NCBI GenBank assembly: GCA_041661625.1
Contig: JBAZUB010000001.1
Span: 124,001 to 188,000, forward strand
Source: Patescibacteria group bacterium
GTDB lineage: Bacteria; Patescibacteriota; Patescibacteriia; JAHIZJ01
DNA: 64,000 bases
Reading direction: 5' to 3'
The position numbers and the translations under genes are program-made. The notes under the pieces were generated by a model. That model was not told the origin of the DNA, made no database searches, and saw only the letters and a program-made list of their open reading frames with translations. This document shows positions 48,003 through 57,323 of the stretch, piece by piece; position 1 is the first letter of the stretch, and every line of letters starts with the position of its first letter.

Positions 48003-48434
48003 TTATATTTCCTGCAGTATCAGGTCGATCTTATAATGCAACTCTTCAATACTGCCATCATTGACGATGTTATAATCAGCCAACTTCCGGCATTTGAATA
48101 ATTTCTGCCCAGCATCACTAGTTAATTCAGTAGTTTCACGTTGGCGGAATTCGGCAAATGTACCCGGTTTCCCTTTCTGGCTGGTTTTCAAACGTTCGTA
48201 AAGTATCGGCATGGGAGCTTCCACGCTCCACAGGGAAAATCGTCCGCATTGCTTCAGCGCCGCCACTTCTTCGGGCGTCTTTAGATCATCAAAAACGTAT
48301 TCACCGTTGGGCAATTTCGCAACTTTGGCCAGATTCTCCGCCGAATATTTAAGCAACTCAAATCGCTTAGTTTGGAGATATGCGGCCACAGCCGTCTTTC
48401 CAGCAATGGCATATCCAGTTAAGCCAATGATCAT
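48003..48434 (-). CDS. short P-loop kinase-like protein
   Basis: 143 aa. MIIGLTGYAIAGKTAVAAYL, a Walker A of the form GYAIAGKT, then a short lid region, LWSVEAPMPILYERLKTSQ, KGKPGTFAEFRQRETTEL, LADYNIVNDGSIEELHYKID. The last block (N-D-G-S/T-x-x-x-L) is shared with the dephospho-CoA kinase superfamily. It is shorter than CoaE (about 200 aa), so a CoA role is doubtful. It overlaps dCMP deaminase by 4 bp. Confidence 0.65.
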   Translation of the reverse strand: MIIGLTGYAIAGKTAVAAYLQTKRFELLKYSAENLAKVAKLPNGEYVFDDLKTPEEVAALKQCGRFSLWSVEAPMPILYERLKTSQKGKPGTFAEFRQRETTELTSDAGQKLFKCRKLADYNIVNDGSIEELHYKIDLILQEI

Positions 48435-48976
48435 AGTTTTATCTCCTTGAGATTAACTTTACCTTCGGGAGCGTCGATTGTTTCGATTTGATCGGAAAAC
48501 ATTTCCCGGATTGTTGTATTCCAATCAGGATTAGCTCGATAGTTGTCTACTATGATTCCGGCTTTTTTTAAATATTCTACCGCTGCCTCACCGCGATAAA
48601 GCTGCCCAATCACTACCCGCTTGATACCGGCCGATACCACGTATTTGGCACAATGAATGCAGGGGTTGTATTTGGCATACATGGTTGAGCCAATCGTACT
48701 CGGCCCACCCGCAATGGCTATTTGCAGAATGGCGTTGTGTTCGCCGTGAATTGTTCGGACGCAATGTCCCTCTTCTATAAGATGGCCGACGTCGTCACAA
48801 TGCGCCAATCCCTGTGGCGAGCCGTTGTAGCCGGTGGATATGATCCGGTTATCTTTTACCAAAATTGCGCCGGCGTGCAGTCGATCACAAGTGGATCGAG
48901 TAGCAATAATACGCGTAATTGCCATAAAATAATCGTCCCAGTCTGGACGGTGTTGGTTATTTATGGACATAGGCAT
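48431..48976 (-). CDS. dCMP deaminase (ComEB-like)
   Basis: 181 aa. RPDWDDYFMAITRIIATRST, AGAILVKDNRIISTGYNGSP, the zinc motif HGEHNAI (His-x-Glu, about residues 74-80) and PCIHCAKYVVSAGIKRVVIG (PCxxC). It deaminates dCMP to dUMP, the ThyX substrate, with Zn-activated water. It starts 9 bp after the uL1 gene end, so the nucleotide cluster may be read from the secE-nusG-rplK-rplA transcript. The second ATG (MSINN) is an equally good start. Confidence 0.9.
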   Translation of the reverse strand: MPMSINNQHRPDWDDYFMAITRIIATRSTCDRLHAGAILVKDNRIISTGYNGSPQGLAHCDDVGHLIEEGHCVRTIHGEHNAILQIAIAGGPSTIGSTMYAKYNPCIHCAKYVVSAGIKRVVIGQLYRGEAAVEYLKKAGIIVDNYRANPDWNTTIREMFSDQIETIDAPEGKVNLKEIKL

Positions 48977-48985
48977 GCGGGATAA

Positions 48986-49666
48986 TTATAGACTGACCCT
49001 TATCCCCGGTCCCATTGTTGAGGCCAGGGTGATATTGGCAATGTATTCCCCTTTGGCTGTGTCTGGTTTGGCGCGCCGCACCGCTTCAAGCAGCGCAATA
49101 TAGTTGGCTTTCAGCTTTGCCGCGCCGTGCGATACCTTGCCGATCATCTGGTGAATATTACCGGTTTCATCGGCCCGAAACGCCACTTTGCCGGATTTCA
49201 ACTCGCGCACGGTCTTGACCACGTCTGCCGTAACTGTTTCGTTCTTGGGATTCGGCATGACGCCTTTCGTACCCAATAGTTTGGCAATCTGGCCCAGCGA
49301 CCGCATCATTTCCGGCGTGGCAATGGCAATGTCAAAATCAATTTTCTGGGTAGTTTTGATCTTCTGGATCAGATCGTCACCGCCTACAATGTCTGCTCCG
49401 GCTGCTTTAGCCTTTGCCTGGTCGGCTTCACTGGCGATAACCGCAATCACATTTTTACGGCCGGTTGGGTTGGGCAGCTGGGCAGTTGATCGTACTTGCT
49501 GGTTGGCTTTTTTCGTGTCGATACCTAAGTGAATATGGACGTCAACCGAGGAATCAAACTTGGTTTGAGCGGTTTGCGCCACCAATTCTAACGCTTCGTC
49601 GATTGGATAAGCCTTAGTCGTGTCCACCATCTGATTGACGGTCTGATAGCGTTTGCTGCGTTTCAT
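48986..49666 (-). CDS. rplA: 50S ribosomal protein uL1
   Basis: 226 aa. YPIDEALELVAQTAQTKFDS, VHIHLGIDTKKANQQVRSTA, LPNPTGRKNVIAVIA, ADIVGGDDLI, LGTKGVMPNPKNETVTADVV and NIHQMIGKVSHGAAKLKANY. It forms the L1 stalk beside the E site and in many bacteria represses its own operon. rplK lies upstream, 54 bp away, with a GC-rich stretch between them (GGGTGG...CCACCC, 49678-49711). Confidence 0.96.
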   Translation of the reverse strand: MKRSKRYQTVNQMVDTTKAYPIDEALELVAQTAQTKFDSSVDVHIHLGIDTKKANQQVRSTAQLPNPTGRKNVIAVIASEADQAKAKAAGADIVGGDDLIQKIKTTQKIDFDIAIATPEMMRSLGQIAKLLGTKGVMPNPKNETVTADVVKTVRELKSGKVAFRADETGNIHQMIGKVSHGAAKLKANYIALLEAVRRAKPDTAKGEYIANITLASTMGPGIRVSL

Positions 49667-49720
49667 GCTGTTCTCCTGGGTGGTGCGAGCGGCTGCGAAC
49701 AGCCTCCCACCCTAAATTAA

Positions 49721-50143
49721 TTATTCTATCGTGATACCCATATTCCGGGCTGTGCCGGCAATGATGCTCATCGCGGCATCGACGTCGTTAGCATTCAAGT
49801 CGGGTAATTTTATCTCGGCAATCTCTTTTAATTGCGCCAAGGTGATTTTGCCGACTTTTTTACGTAATGCGTTATCCGAACCTTTTTGAATACCGGCCGC
49901 TTTCATAAGCAGTACGGCGGCGGGCGGCGTTTTGGTGATAAACGAGTAAGTTCTATCCTCAAACACGGTGATTTCTACCGGCGTAATGTCTCCGCCTTTG
50001 TCTTTGGTTTGAGCATTGAACTTTTGGCAAAAATCCTGAATATTCAAACCGTGCTGACCCAGCGCCGGCCCAATTGGCGGCGCGGGCGTGGCGGCTCCAG
50101 CCGGAATCTGTAACCTGATGACTGTCTTAATTTTCTTAGCCAT
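49721..50143 (-). CDS. rplK: 50S ribosomal protein uL11
   Basis: 140 aa. KTVIRLQIPAGAATPAPPIG, PALGQHGLNIQDFCQKFNAQ, TFEDRTYSF-like FEDRTYSFITKTPPAAVLL, KVGKITLAQLKEIAEIKLPD, then DVDAAMSIIAGTARNMGITI. It binds 23S rRNA at the GTPase centre. Standard order nusG-rplK-rplA on the minus strand. Confidence 0.96.
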   Translation of the reverse strand: MAKKIKTVIRLQIPAGAATPAPPIGPALGQHGLNIQDFCQKFNAQTKDKGGDITPVEITVFEDRTYSFITKTPPAAVLLMKAAGIQKGSDNALRKKVGKITLAQLKEIAEIKLPDLNANDVDAAMSIIAGTARNMGITIE

Positions 50144-50157
50144 ATAGTTCGGTATTA

Positions 50158-50703
50158 TTAAATCTTCTTTATCTGCAGGAAGTCCAGTTCCACCGGAGTT
50201 TCGCGACCAAACATTGAAACCAGGATTTTGACCTTGCCACGGGACTCATCGATTTCACTGACCCGGCCTTCAAATTCTTTGAACGGCCCGTCAATTATTC
50301 TCACGGCCGAGCCGACCGACACATCAATCTTGTATTTCGGCTCCTCAACGCCCATTCGCTTTTGGAGCGATTTCACTTCTTCGTCTGATATCGGAGTTGG
50401 CGTAGTACCGGAACCAACAAATCCGGTTACATTGGGCGTATTGCGCACCACATACCAAGAGTCGTCGGTCACCACCATCTCAACCAGCACATATCCTGGA
50501 AAAATCTTCTCGGTCACAATCTTACGCTTGCCGTTGCGGATCTTTATCTTCTTCTCGGTTGGAATCAGAACATTATAAATCTTATCCTCCATATCCATGG
50601 ATTCTATGCGCTGTTTCAGGTTGCGGGATACGTTTTCTTCGTAACCGGAATAGGTGTGAAGTACGTACCATCTTCGTCCGTGCGCGGCTGTTTGCTTTGG
50701 CAT
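50158..50703 (-). CDS. nusG: transcription termination/antitermination factor NusG
   Basis: 181 aa. NGN domain RRWYVLHTYSGYEENVSRNL, KIRNGKRKIVTEKIFPGYVL, VRNTPNVTGFVGSG; KOW domain GSAVRIIDGPFKEFEGRVSE, then FGRETPVELDFLQIKKI. It links RNA polymerase to the ribosome and Rho. It starts 18 bp after secE, in the conserved secE-nusG-rplK-rplA cluster. Confidence 0.96.
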   Translation of the reverse strand: MPKQTAAHGRRWYVLHTYSGYEENVSRNLKQRIESMDMEDKIYNVLIPTEKKIKIRNGKRKIVTEKIFPGYVLVEMVVTDDSWYVVRNTPNVTGFVGSGTTPTPISDEEVKSLQKRMGVEEPKYKIDVSVGSAVRIIDGPFKEFEGRVSEIDESRGKVKILVSMFGRETPVELDFLQIKKI

Positions 50704-50721
50704 AGATGTCGCTGTTTTAGA

Positions 50722-50919
50722 TTATCGATCGATTATATACCGTAAACCTTTGTTGAAAAACCAGTCGGCCAGCCCCAAGAATATGGCCACAAACACACTG
50801 ATGCCGATAACCAACAAGGTGTGTCTAACCGTATCCTGACGGCTTGGCCAAATGACCTTGCGTAATTCGTCTTTTGATTCTTTGATGTAACGGGTGATGC
50901 GATTGTTGGAAATGTCCAT
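50722..50919 (-). CDS. secE: preprotein translocase subunit SecE
   Basis: 65 aa. An amphipathic N-terminal helix ending ESKDELRKVIWPSRQDTVRH (the KVxWP motif of SecE), then one TM (TLLVIGISVFVAIFLGLADW). It clamps SecY in the translocon. Minimal single-TM form as in most bacteria; first gene of the nusG cluster. Confidence 0.94.
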   Translation of the reverse strand: MDISNNRITRYIKESKDELRKVIWPSRQDTVRHTLLVIGISVFVAIFLGLADWFFNKGLRYIIDR

Positions 50920-51040
50920 TTTTTATGGTTCTTAAAATCCGCTCGGAGGCGGATCGTGTATTGTCAACAATATACACTATCCCGCCCTTCTTGGCAAGCA
51001 CTGACCGGTTTAGCACGACCGATTAGTACTCGTTTTCTGC

Positions 51041-53062
51041 TTAGATATCAAGGTTTTTCACGTTTTTTGCGTGCAATTGGATGTATTTCTTTCGCGGTCC
51101 GACTTCCGAACCCATCAGAACATCAAACACCACGTCGGCATTTTTAGCATCGCTAATATTTACCTGCTTCAAAATGCGCTTAGCCGGATCCATGGTGGTC
51201 TGGGATAGCTGGTCGGGATTCATCTCACCCAGACCCTTATAACGCTGGATCGATACATGAGCCGTAGTCTCAATTACCTCTTCATCAGTCACTTTAGCAG
51301 CTTTTTTCTTAGTATTAGCCTTAGCTTGCCGCGCGGCCAGCAGCTCGGCTTGGGTTTTTTCTAATTCAGCATCGGAGTATACGTAGGCCGATTCTTTGCC
51401 AACCGTCACCTGATACAATGGCGGTTGGGCAATATACAGATATCCACCGTTAATGATGTCAATGAAATAACGGTAAAACAGCGTCAGCAATAACGTTCTA
51501 ATGTGGGCACCGTCGACATCAGCATCGGTCATTATTATGATCCGATGATAGCGGAGTTTTGAGATATCAAACTGATCGCCAATGTTTGTACCGAGCGCAA
51601 TCACCAGTGATTTGATGGCATCAGATGTCAGCATTCGATCCAAACGGGCTTTTTCGACGTTTAATATTTTGCCGCGTAACGGCAGTATGGCCTGGAATTC
51701 TCGATTGCGTCCCTGCTTGGCTGAACCACCCGCCGAATCGCCCTCAACTATGAACAGTTCGCTGACTTCGGGATTGCGTGACGAACAGTCGGCCAGCTTG
51801 CCCGGCAGCGTCATGCCTTCCAACGCCCCCTTCCGCAGCACCGTTTCACGAGCGGCTTTGGCAGCCACGCGAGCTCGCGCAGCTAGGATGCACTTGCTCA
51901 ATATTCCTTCGGCATCTTTTGGGTTCTCTTCCATAAAATTATTAAACGCGTCCGAGAACAATGCCTCCACGATCGGTTTAACTTCAGCGTTGCCCAGTTT
52001 GGCTTTGGTCTGGCCCTCAAACTGAGGATTGGTCAGCTTGATACTGATTACTGCCGTCAGGCCTTCGCGAACATCTTCACCGGTCAGATTTTCGTCTTTT
52101 TCTTTAAGAAATTCTTTTTTGCGAGCGTAAGAATTGAGTGATCGAGTCAAAGCGGTCCTGAAACCGACAATGTGCATGCCGCCTTCTGGATTGAAGATAT
52201 TATTGGCAAAACCATACAGCGTCTCGCGATATTCGTCCGTATACTGTAGGGCTATTTCAACATTTATGTCTTGTTCCTCCTTCTCCATGTAGAACACCTT
52301 CTCGTTCTTGGTTTCCTTGTTGCGATTCAAATGGCGGACGTAAGATTCGATACCGCCCTCGAAATAGAACCGGTAGGACATTTCCTGTCCTTTGGTCCGC
52401 TGGTCTTCGATCGCAATAGTCACCCGCTTGGTCAGATATGCCTGCTGGCGCAAATGTTCAATAATTATTCCCAGATCGAACTCGAGCACGGTAAATATTT
52501 CCGGGTCAGGCTGGAAAATTATCGTTGTACCGGTTTCCTTGCTTTTACTGAACGGCTTCACTTGAGTGGTCGCCTTGCCGTGTTTGTACTCTTGGGCCCA
52601 GACCTTGCCGTCACGCTTCACCTCGGCGCGCAACCAGACGGATAAAGCATTTACCACCGATACGCCCACGCCATGCAAACCGCCGGATACTTTGTAACCC
52701 GACTCGCCAAATTTGCCGCCGGCGTGCAAGATGGTCAAGACTGTTTCTAGTGTGGATTTCTTAGTCTGGTGATGTTTTTCGACTGGGATGCCCCGTCCAT
52801 TGTCGACTACCGCCACCCGGTTGTCAGGTAGTAAACGGATAATAATGGTATCACAGTAACCGGCCATGGCTTCGTCAAACGAATTATCCACCACCTCCCA
52901 AATCATGTGGTGTAGACCCTCGCTGGCGGTATTGCCAATATACATACCGGGTCGTTTGCGAACCGCTGACAAGCCCTCGAGAACGGTAATCTGCTTGGCG
53001 CCGTATTCGCCGCCTTTGGATTGTTTGGATTTCATGGTCGGTTCGGTAGTTTTCTTAGCCAT
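51041..53062 (-). CDS. gyrB: DNA gyrase subunit B
   Basis: 673 aa. GHKL ATPase: GMYIGNTASEGLHHMIWEVV, DNSFDEAMAGY (ATP-binding Asn), VDNGRGIPVEKH, GGLHGVGVSVVNALS. Toprim: EGDSAGGSAKQGR (the S-A-K form rather than ParE-type), IMTDADVDGAHIRTLLLTLF, then IQRYKGLGEMNPDQL near the C terminus. With GyrA it introduces negative supercoils. The QRYKGLGEMN block supports GyrB, though ParE is close. pheT ends 16 bp upstream. Confidence 0.93.
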   Translation of the reverse strand: MAKKTTEPTMKSKQSKGGEYGAKQITVLEGLSAVRKRPGMYIGNTASEGLHHMIWEVVDNSFDEAMAGYCDTIIIRLLPDNRVAVVDNGRGIPVEKHHQTKKSTLETVLTILHAGGKFGESGYKVSGGLHGVGVSVVNALSVWLRAEVKRDGKVWAQEYKHGKATTQVKPFSKSKETGTTIIFQPDPEIFTVLEFDLGIIIEHLRQQAYLTKRVTIAIEDQRTKGQEMSYRFYFEGGIESYVRHLNRNKETKNEKVFYMEKEEQDINVEIALQYTDEYRETLYGFANNIFNPEGGMHIVGFRTALTRSLNSYARKKEFLKEKDENLTGEDVREGLTAVISIKLTNPQFEGQTKAKLGNAEVKPIVEALFSDAFNNFMEENPKDAEGILSKCILAARARVAAKAARETVLRKGALEGMTLPGKLADCSSRNPEVSELFIVEGDSAGGSAKQGRNREFQAILPLRGKILNVEKARLDRMLTSDAIKSLVIALGTNIGDQFDISKLRYHRIIIMTDADVDGAHIRTLLLTLFYRYFIDIINGGYLYIAQPPLYQVTVGKESAYVYSDAELEKTQAELLAARQAKANTKKKAAKVTDEEVIETTAHVSIQRYKGLGEMNPDQLSQTTMDPAKRILKQVNISDAKNADVVFDVLMGSEVGPRKKYIQLHAKNVKNLDI

Positions 53063-53077
53063 ACGTGTGTAAATTGA

Positions 53078-55453
53078 TTATTTGGGACTTGAGCCACTCC
53101 GAAGAGTAACCCCAAGTTTAGTATTTAAACGGTCGGTAATTTGACGGCATAATATTTCAACTTCACTGCCAGTTAGTGTTCGTTGCTCGGCTTGGAATAA
53201 ACAACGCAGAGTAAGATTCTTTTTGCCTGAGCCAATACGTTCGTCGCGGTAGATTTCACCCACTCTTTCAACGGCCAAAATCAAACCGCGCGGTTCAGCT
53301 TTCGTAATGGTTGACTGATTGATCGACTCAATATCAGCAACTATCGCACCGAATGAAACCAGTTCCGGAATAATTAGCGAGAAGTCTCGTTTGATGCTGG
53401 GGAAAACGGAATATTTTCCGTATGACCATCGGGAGTTTAATTGGCTTAAATCAGTTAAATTAATCTCAAAGCTGATAACGTTTTGGCTTATCTTCAATTT
53501 CTTCAAACTATCTTCGTTCCAAACTCTGATCTGACCATCGCAGTCGTTAGTGGCATATTGCCCGGATTGCGTCTGGGCCAGTATTGCTGAGCGACCCAAC
53601 AGTGCCTCAATAATCCCCTTGGCCTCAAGCAACAGAGCTTCGCCATTGCCAGATTTCGTAGTAATGGCACCCGACACTTTGAATACCTCTTTCGGCTTCA
53701 CTCCGTCAGGTTGAAACGTGGTGCCGATTTCGAACACTTTCATGCTTTCATTGCGACCGGAATTATGCCGAATATTTTCTAACAATCGCGGTACCAGGCT
53801 GGTACGCAAGTACTGCTGTTCCGGATTCAGCGGATTGGACAGCGCGTAATGTTTGTTAAGCGACGAGCCAGAATATTCGGCCAGGTCGGCGCTGTAAAAA
53901 GTATAATTATACATTTCATCCCAGCCCATTCTCGCTAGGCGGGCTTTAATTGGCCGGCTGATCGCAATCTTGGAATGATCCGCCACTGGTTTAATCGTGC
54001 CCGTTAAGTAGGCCGGCTTAATATTATTATAGCCTGTATGTCGTCCGATTTCGTCGGCCAGATCAGCCATGTGCGCCAAATCTATCCGCCACGATGGTGT
54101 GGTGACAATCAACTGCCGTCCCGACTTGGTGACCCAGCATCCCAAGCTTTTTAATATCTTAATCTGATTGGCGGCCGTGATATTAATACCTAATAAACTG
54201 CTGACTTCATCGGCCTGATAGCGCAGTACTTTTTTCACCGGTTTGGCTTTGGCGCCATAGATAATGCCGCGCTGTACGGTACCACCACCGATCGCATTGA
54301 TCAGGGCCGCCACCGCGTCCAGCGCCGTGTCGGTACCCATTGAATCAACCCCTTTTTCAAAGCGGCTCGAGCTTTCAGTACGAATATTAAGAAGCTGGCT
54401 GGAGCGCCGGATAGCTTTTGGGTTGAACACGGCTGATTCTATAATAACGTTCCGGGTTTGCTCAGTCACCGCGCAATCGGCGCCACCCATGACACCCGCC
54501 ACCGCCAAGGCCCGGTTTGAGTCAGCGATCACGGTGACCGCGGACGTGAGGGTCTTTTTCGTACCGTCAAGCAGTTCGATGCTTTCGTTGGGTTTGGCTA
54601 TGCGGACACTAATTGTTTTTTTGCCCTTCAGTGGACTGACTTTGTCGGCATCAAACGCGTGCAGCGGCTGGCCGGTGAGCAGCATAATATAGTTCGCGGC
54701 ATCAACCACCGAGTTGATTGGTCTAATGCCTCCGGCAATTAAACGTTTCTGGAGCCACCAAGGCGAGGTTGCGACCTTCACGTCTGCGATATACCGAAGT
54801 GCGTAGTGCGAACAGGCTGACTGAGCGACCATTTTAGCTGTGATACTTTTTACCGTAGGTGTTGACGACTGTTTCAGTCGGTCAAGCGGCAATTGTAGTT
54901 TCAGGCCCGTGTGAGCAGCATATTCTTGCGCCAAACCCACTACCGATAAACAATCCGGCCGGTTGGGGGCGACGTTCAGGTCAAACACCGTATCCGGCAG
55001 TCCCAGCACCAGCGATAGCGGCGTGCCCGGCTTGATAAGCTGGTCAATCTGCCAGATGCCGCTGTGATCGTCATTTAGCCCCAGCTCCTTGCCCGAGCAC
55101 AACATGCCGCGCGATTCGACGCCGCGAATATTGGCTTTTTCAATTTTTTGACCAATGGGCAAAACAGCGCCTTCACGAGCCAGCGGTACGACTTGTCCGA
55201 CCGCGATATTGCGCGCGCCACAGACTACCTCGAGTTGCTTGGTGCCGTCAGTAACTGTAGCCAATTGGAGTTTATCGGCATTAGGATGGGGTTTGACGCT
55301 GAGAATCCTAGCTGTAACAATACGATCCAATCCGATGCCGATACTTTCGATATGCTCGCATTCGAAACCCAACCGCGTAAAAACCGCCGCCACTTCTGTG
55401 TCAGTTTGCTTAACCGGAGTTATTTCATTGAGCCATTGACGCGATAATCTCAT
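53078..55453 (-). CDS. pheT: phenylalanyl-tRNA synthetase beta subunit
   Basis: 791 aa. N-terminal tRNA-binding OB domain (ILSVKPHPNADKLQLATV, GQVVPLAREGAVLPIG), DLNVAPNRPDCLSVVGLAQE, B3/B4 editing region (RIAKPNESIELLDGTKKTLT, MGGADCAVTEQTRNVIIESA), RTESSSRFEKGVD, a B5 domain, and a C-terminal FDX-ACB domain (YGKYSVFPSIKRDFSLIIPE). Works as an alpha2beta2 enzyme with PheS. An unrelated 101-aa membrane gene separates it from pheS. Confidence 0.95.
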   Translation of the reverse strand: MRLSRQWLNEITPVKQTDTEVAAVFTRLGFECEHIESIGIGLDRIVTARILSVKPHPNADKLQLATVTDGTKQLEVVCGARNIAVGQVVPLAREGAVLPIGQKIEKANIRGVESRGMLCSGKELGLNDDHSGIWQIDQLIKPGTPLSLVLGLPDTVFDLNVAPNRPDCLSVVGLAQEYAAHTGLKLQLPLDRLKQSSTPTVKSITAKMVAQSACSHYALRYIADVKVATSPWWLQKRLIAGGIRPINSVVDAANYIMLLTGQPLHAFDADKVSPLKGKKTISVRIAKPNESIELLDGTKKTLTSAVTVIADSNRALAVAGVMGGADCAVTEQTRNVIIESAVFNPKAIRRSSQLLNIRTESSSRFEKGVDSMGTDTALDAVAALINAIGGGTVQRGIIYGAKAKPVKKVLRYQADEVSSLLGINITAANQIKILKSLGCWVTKSGRQLIVTTPSWRIDLAHMADLADEIGRHTGYNNIKPAYLTGTIKPVADHSKIAISRPIKARLARMGWDEMYNYTFYSADLAEYSGSSLNKHYALSNPLNPEQQYLRTSLVPRLLENIRHNSGRNESMKVFEIGTTFQPDGVKPKEVFKVSGAITTKSGNGEALLLEAKGIIEALLGRSAILAQTQSGQYATNDCDGQIRVWNEDSLKKLKISQNVISFEINLTDLSQLNSRWSYGKYSVFPSIKRDFSLIIPELVSFGAIVADIESINQSTITKAEPRGLILAVERVGEIYRDERIGSGKKNLTLRCLFQAEQRTLTGSEVEILCRQITDRLNTKLGVTLRSGSSPK

Positions 55454-55460
55454 ATCGTCA

Positions 55461-55766
55461 TTACTCCAAGATGTATGATATTAAAAATAAGCAAAACAGC
55501 AGGAAACCGATCGCCAGCATTCCGGCTACCAAAAAATGGTCGCTGCGCTGTTTGATAACTTTGCGAGTAAGTTTCTTGCCGTCAACGTTGGAATATACTA
55601 CGCCCGCCACCGCCAAGCTGATAACCGTATCCGCTAAAATAGATGAAGCGCTAAATGACATACCGATGGCGTAGTCAATGCCCAGTGTAATCATTATGAA
55701 AATAGCAAACGCTATGACGGCATCGAATTGTTTAGTTATTACGACCTGTTGGAGCGCTTTTTTCAT
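55461..55766 (-). CDS. hypothetical membrane protein between pheS and pheT
   Basis: 101 aa. Three hydrophobic helices: AVIAFAIFIMITLGIDYAIG, SILADTVISLAVAGVVYSNV and FLVAGMLAIGFLLFCLFLIS. A basic loop (DGKKLTRKVIKQRSDH) lies between the second and third. No family recognised. It is 10 bp downstream of pheS and 7 bp upstream of pheT, so translated from the same mRNA. Confidence 0.65.
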   Translation of the reverse strand: MKKALQQVVITKQFDAVIAFAIFIMITLGIDYAIGMSFSASSILADTVISLAVAGVVYSNVDGKKLTRKVIKQRSDHFLVAGMLAIGFLLFCLFLISYILE

Positions 55767-55776
55767 TGTAGTAAAT

Positions 55777-56808
55777 TTATGTCCACTGGCTATTAAATCT
55801 CAAATCACCAGCATAAAGTAGCCGGATGTCTGGTATGCCATAATATAGCAACATTAATCGGTCAACACCCATACCAAAAGCAAAACCCGAGTAAACTTTC
55901 GGATCCAGTTTCATATTATGCAACACGGCCGGGTGAACCATTCCCGATCCGATCAGCTCGATCCAACCAGTTTGCTTGCAGACCGGACAACCTTTGCCGC
56001 CGCAAAGTAAACAGCGCAAGTCTATATCTAACCCTGGCTCAACAAACGGGTAGAACTCCGGCCGTACGCGAATTACTACGTCGGCTTCGTATAATTCCCG
56101 CAAAAAGCTTTTCAGTGTCCCGATCAAATGTGCCAATGATATACCCCGATCGATCACCAAGCCCTCGCACTGATAAAACGTCGATTCGTGCGAAGCGTCG
56201 GTGGCTTCGTGCCGGAATACCCGTCCCGGTACGATCAGTCTAACGGGCGGCCGGCTGTGTTCCATGTACCTTAATTGCACGGGCGATGTGTGCGTACGCA
56301 TCAATAGTTCATCATTCCCTGACTTGCCCGCCGTTTTTAAATAAAATGTGTCCCACATATCCCGCGCCGGATGATCTTTCGGAATGTTCAGCTTATCGAA
56401 ATTGTATTCGGCGGTCTCTACCTCCGTACCCTCAGCGACATCGAACCCCATCGACCGGTAGATCTCGATGATCCGATCCATAAATATAGTGATTGGGTGT
56501 AAGTGACCGACCACTGGTTTTATCGATGGCAACGTATGATCAATGTCAAACTTGGGTGTACTAACCTGGTTTAACGATTGTTTTTTCGCTACCAAGGCTT
56601 GATTGATTTCCTGCCGGATGGAATTCGCCAAAGCTCCCAGCGCCGGACGTTCCGAGACAGGCTGATCCTTTACCAAACGCATCTGATTACTCAATTCAGA
56701 TTTACGACCCAAAAATTGTGTCTCCAAATGCAATAAACCGTCTATTTTGGTGCAGCCCTGAATCGCGTCCAGTGCCGACTGCCTTATTTTAACTAATTTC
56801 TCTTTCAT
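55777..56808 (-). CDS. pheS: phenylalanyl-tRNA synthetase alpha subunit
   Basis: 343 aa. N-terminal coiled coil, then the class II core: HPITIFMDRIIEIYRSMGFD, EVETAEYNFDKLNIPKDHPA, RTHTSPVQLRYME, PGRVFRHEATDASHESTFYQ (motif 2), and FGMGVDRLMLLYYGIPDIRL (motif 3). The insert CLLCGGKGCPVCKQTGWIEL holds two CxxC pairs and may bind zinc, as in a subset of bacterial PheS. It charges tRNA-Phe with PheT. Confidence 0.95.
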   Translation of the reverse strand: MKEKLVKIRQSALDAIQGCTKIDGLLHLETQFLGRKSELSNQMRLVKDQPVSERPALGALANSIRQEINQALVAKKQSLNQVSTPKFDIDHTLPSIKPVVGHLHPITIFMDRIIEIYRSMGFDVAEGTEVETAEYNFDKLNIPKDHPARDMWDTFYLKTAGKSGNDELLMRTHTSPVQLRYMEHSRPPVRLIVPGRVFRHEATDASHESTFYQCEGLVIDRGISLAHLIGTLKSFLRELYEADVVIRVRPEFYPFVEPGLDIDLRCLLCGGKGCPVCKQTGWIELIGSGMVHPAVLHNMKLDPKVYSGFAFGMGVDRLMLLYYGIPDIRLLYAGDLRFNSQWT

Positions 56809-56815
56809 ATTTACG

Positions 56816-57196
56816 TTAATTCGTTGACCGCCGCGCGAGGAAGAAATATTCCAACGTGGCCAGAAATAGGATAAATAATGCCGCGTTCCACCAAGTTAAT
56901 AAGCGCATACCCTGCAATATCACCGCGCCAACGACCAGCAACGAGAAGAACATCGATTGTCTGAACGCCACGCCCACGTGCTGGAATAGCATTTCGGTTT
57001 TTTGAAACCAGATTCGAATAAAAAAGCCAGCCAGAGTAAATGTCCCAATCAGCGCGAAAAATAGGCTGATGTAAAACAAGCTCAATCCGATCACGCCGGT
57101 TGACTCCGGATCTATGTAATAAAGCACCGTGATCCAGCCCACCCAACAAATAATCGTGGTGATGGTCATGAAAATAAGGAACTTTTTTAGGGACAT
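56816..57196 (-). CDS. hypothetical membrane protein
   Basis: 126 aa from the ATG at 57194-57196; an upstream TTG would add eight residues. Four TM helices: KFLIFMTITTIICWVGWITV, LFYISLFFALIGTFTLAGFF, FFSLLVVGAVILQGMRLLTW, NAALFILFLATLEYFFL. Basic C terminus. CPR genomes often carry such a four-TM protein near pheS, but the function is unknown. It ends 7 bp before the pheS start. Confidence 0.65.
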   Translation of the reverse strand: MSLKKFLIFMTITTIICWVGWITVLYYIDPESTGVIGLSLFYISLFFALIGTFTLAGFFIRIWFQKTEMLFQHVGVAFRQSMFFSLLVVGAVILQGMRLLTWWNAALFILFLATLEYFFLARRSTN

Positions 57197-57323
57197 AGGT
57201 CTTTTTTGTGTTAAACCCAAAAATACCGTACTTTTTCCACCTTTATAATACCAATTTTAGCAATGTTTGGCAAACAAATTAACCTTTTAATTAAAATGCT
57301 GTTATTGCCTAATATTAGGCTAA

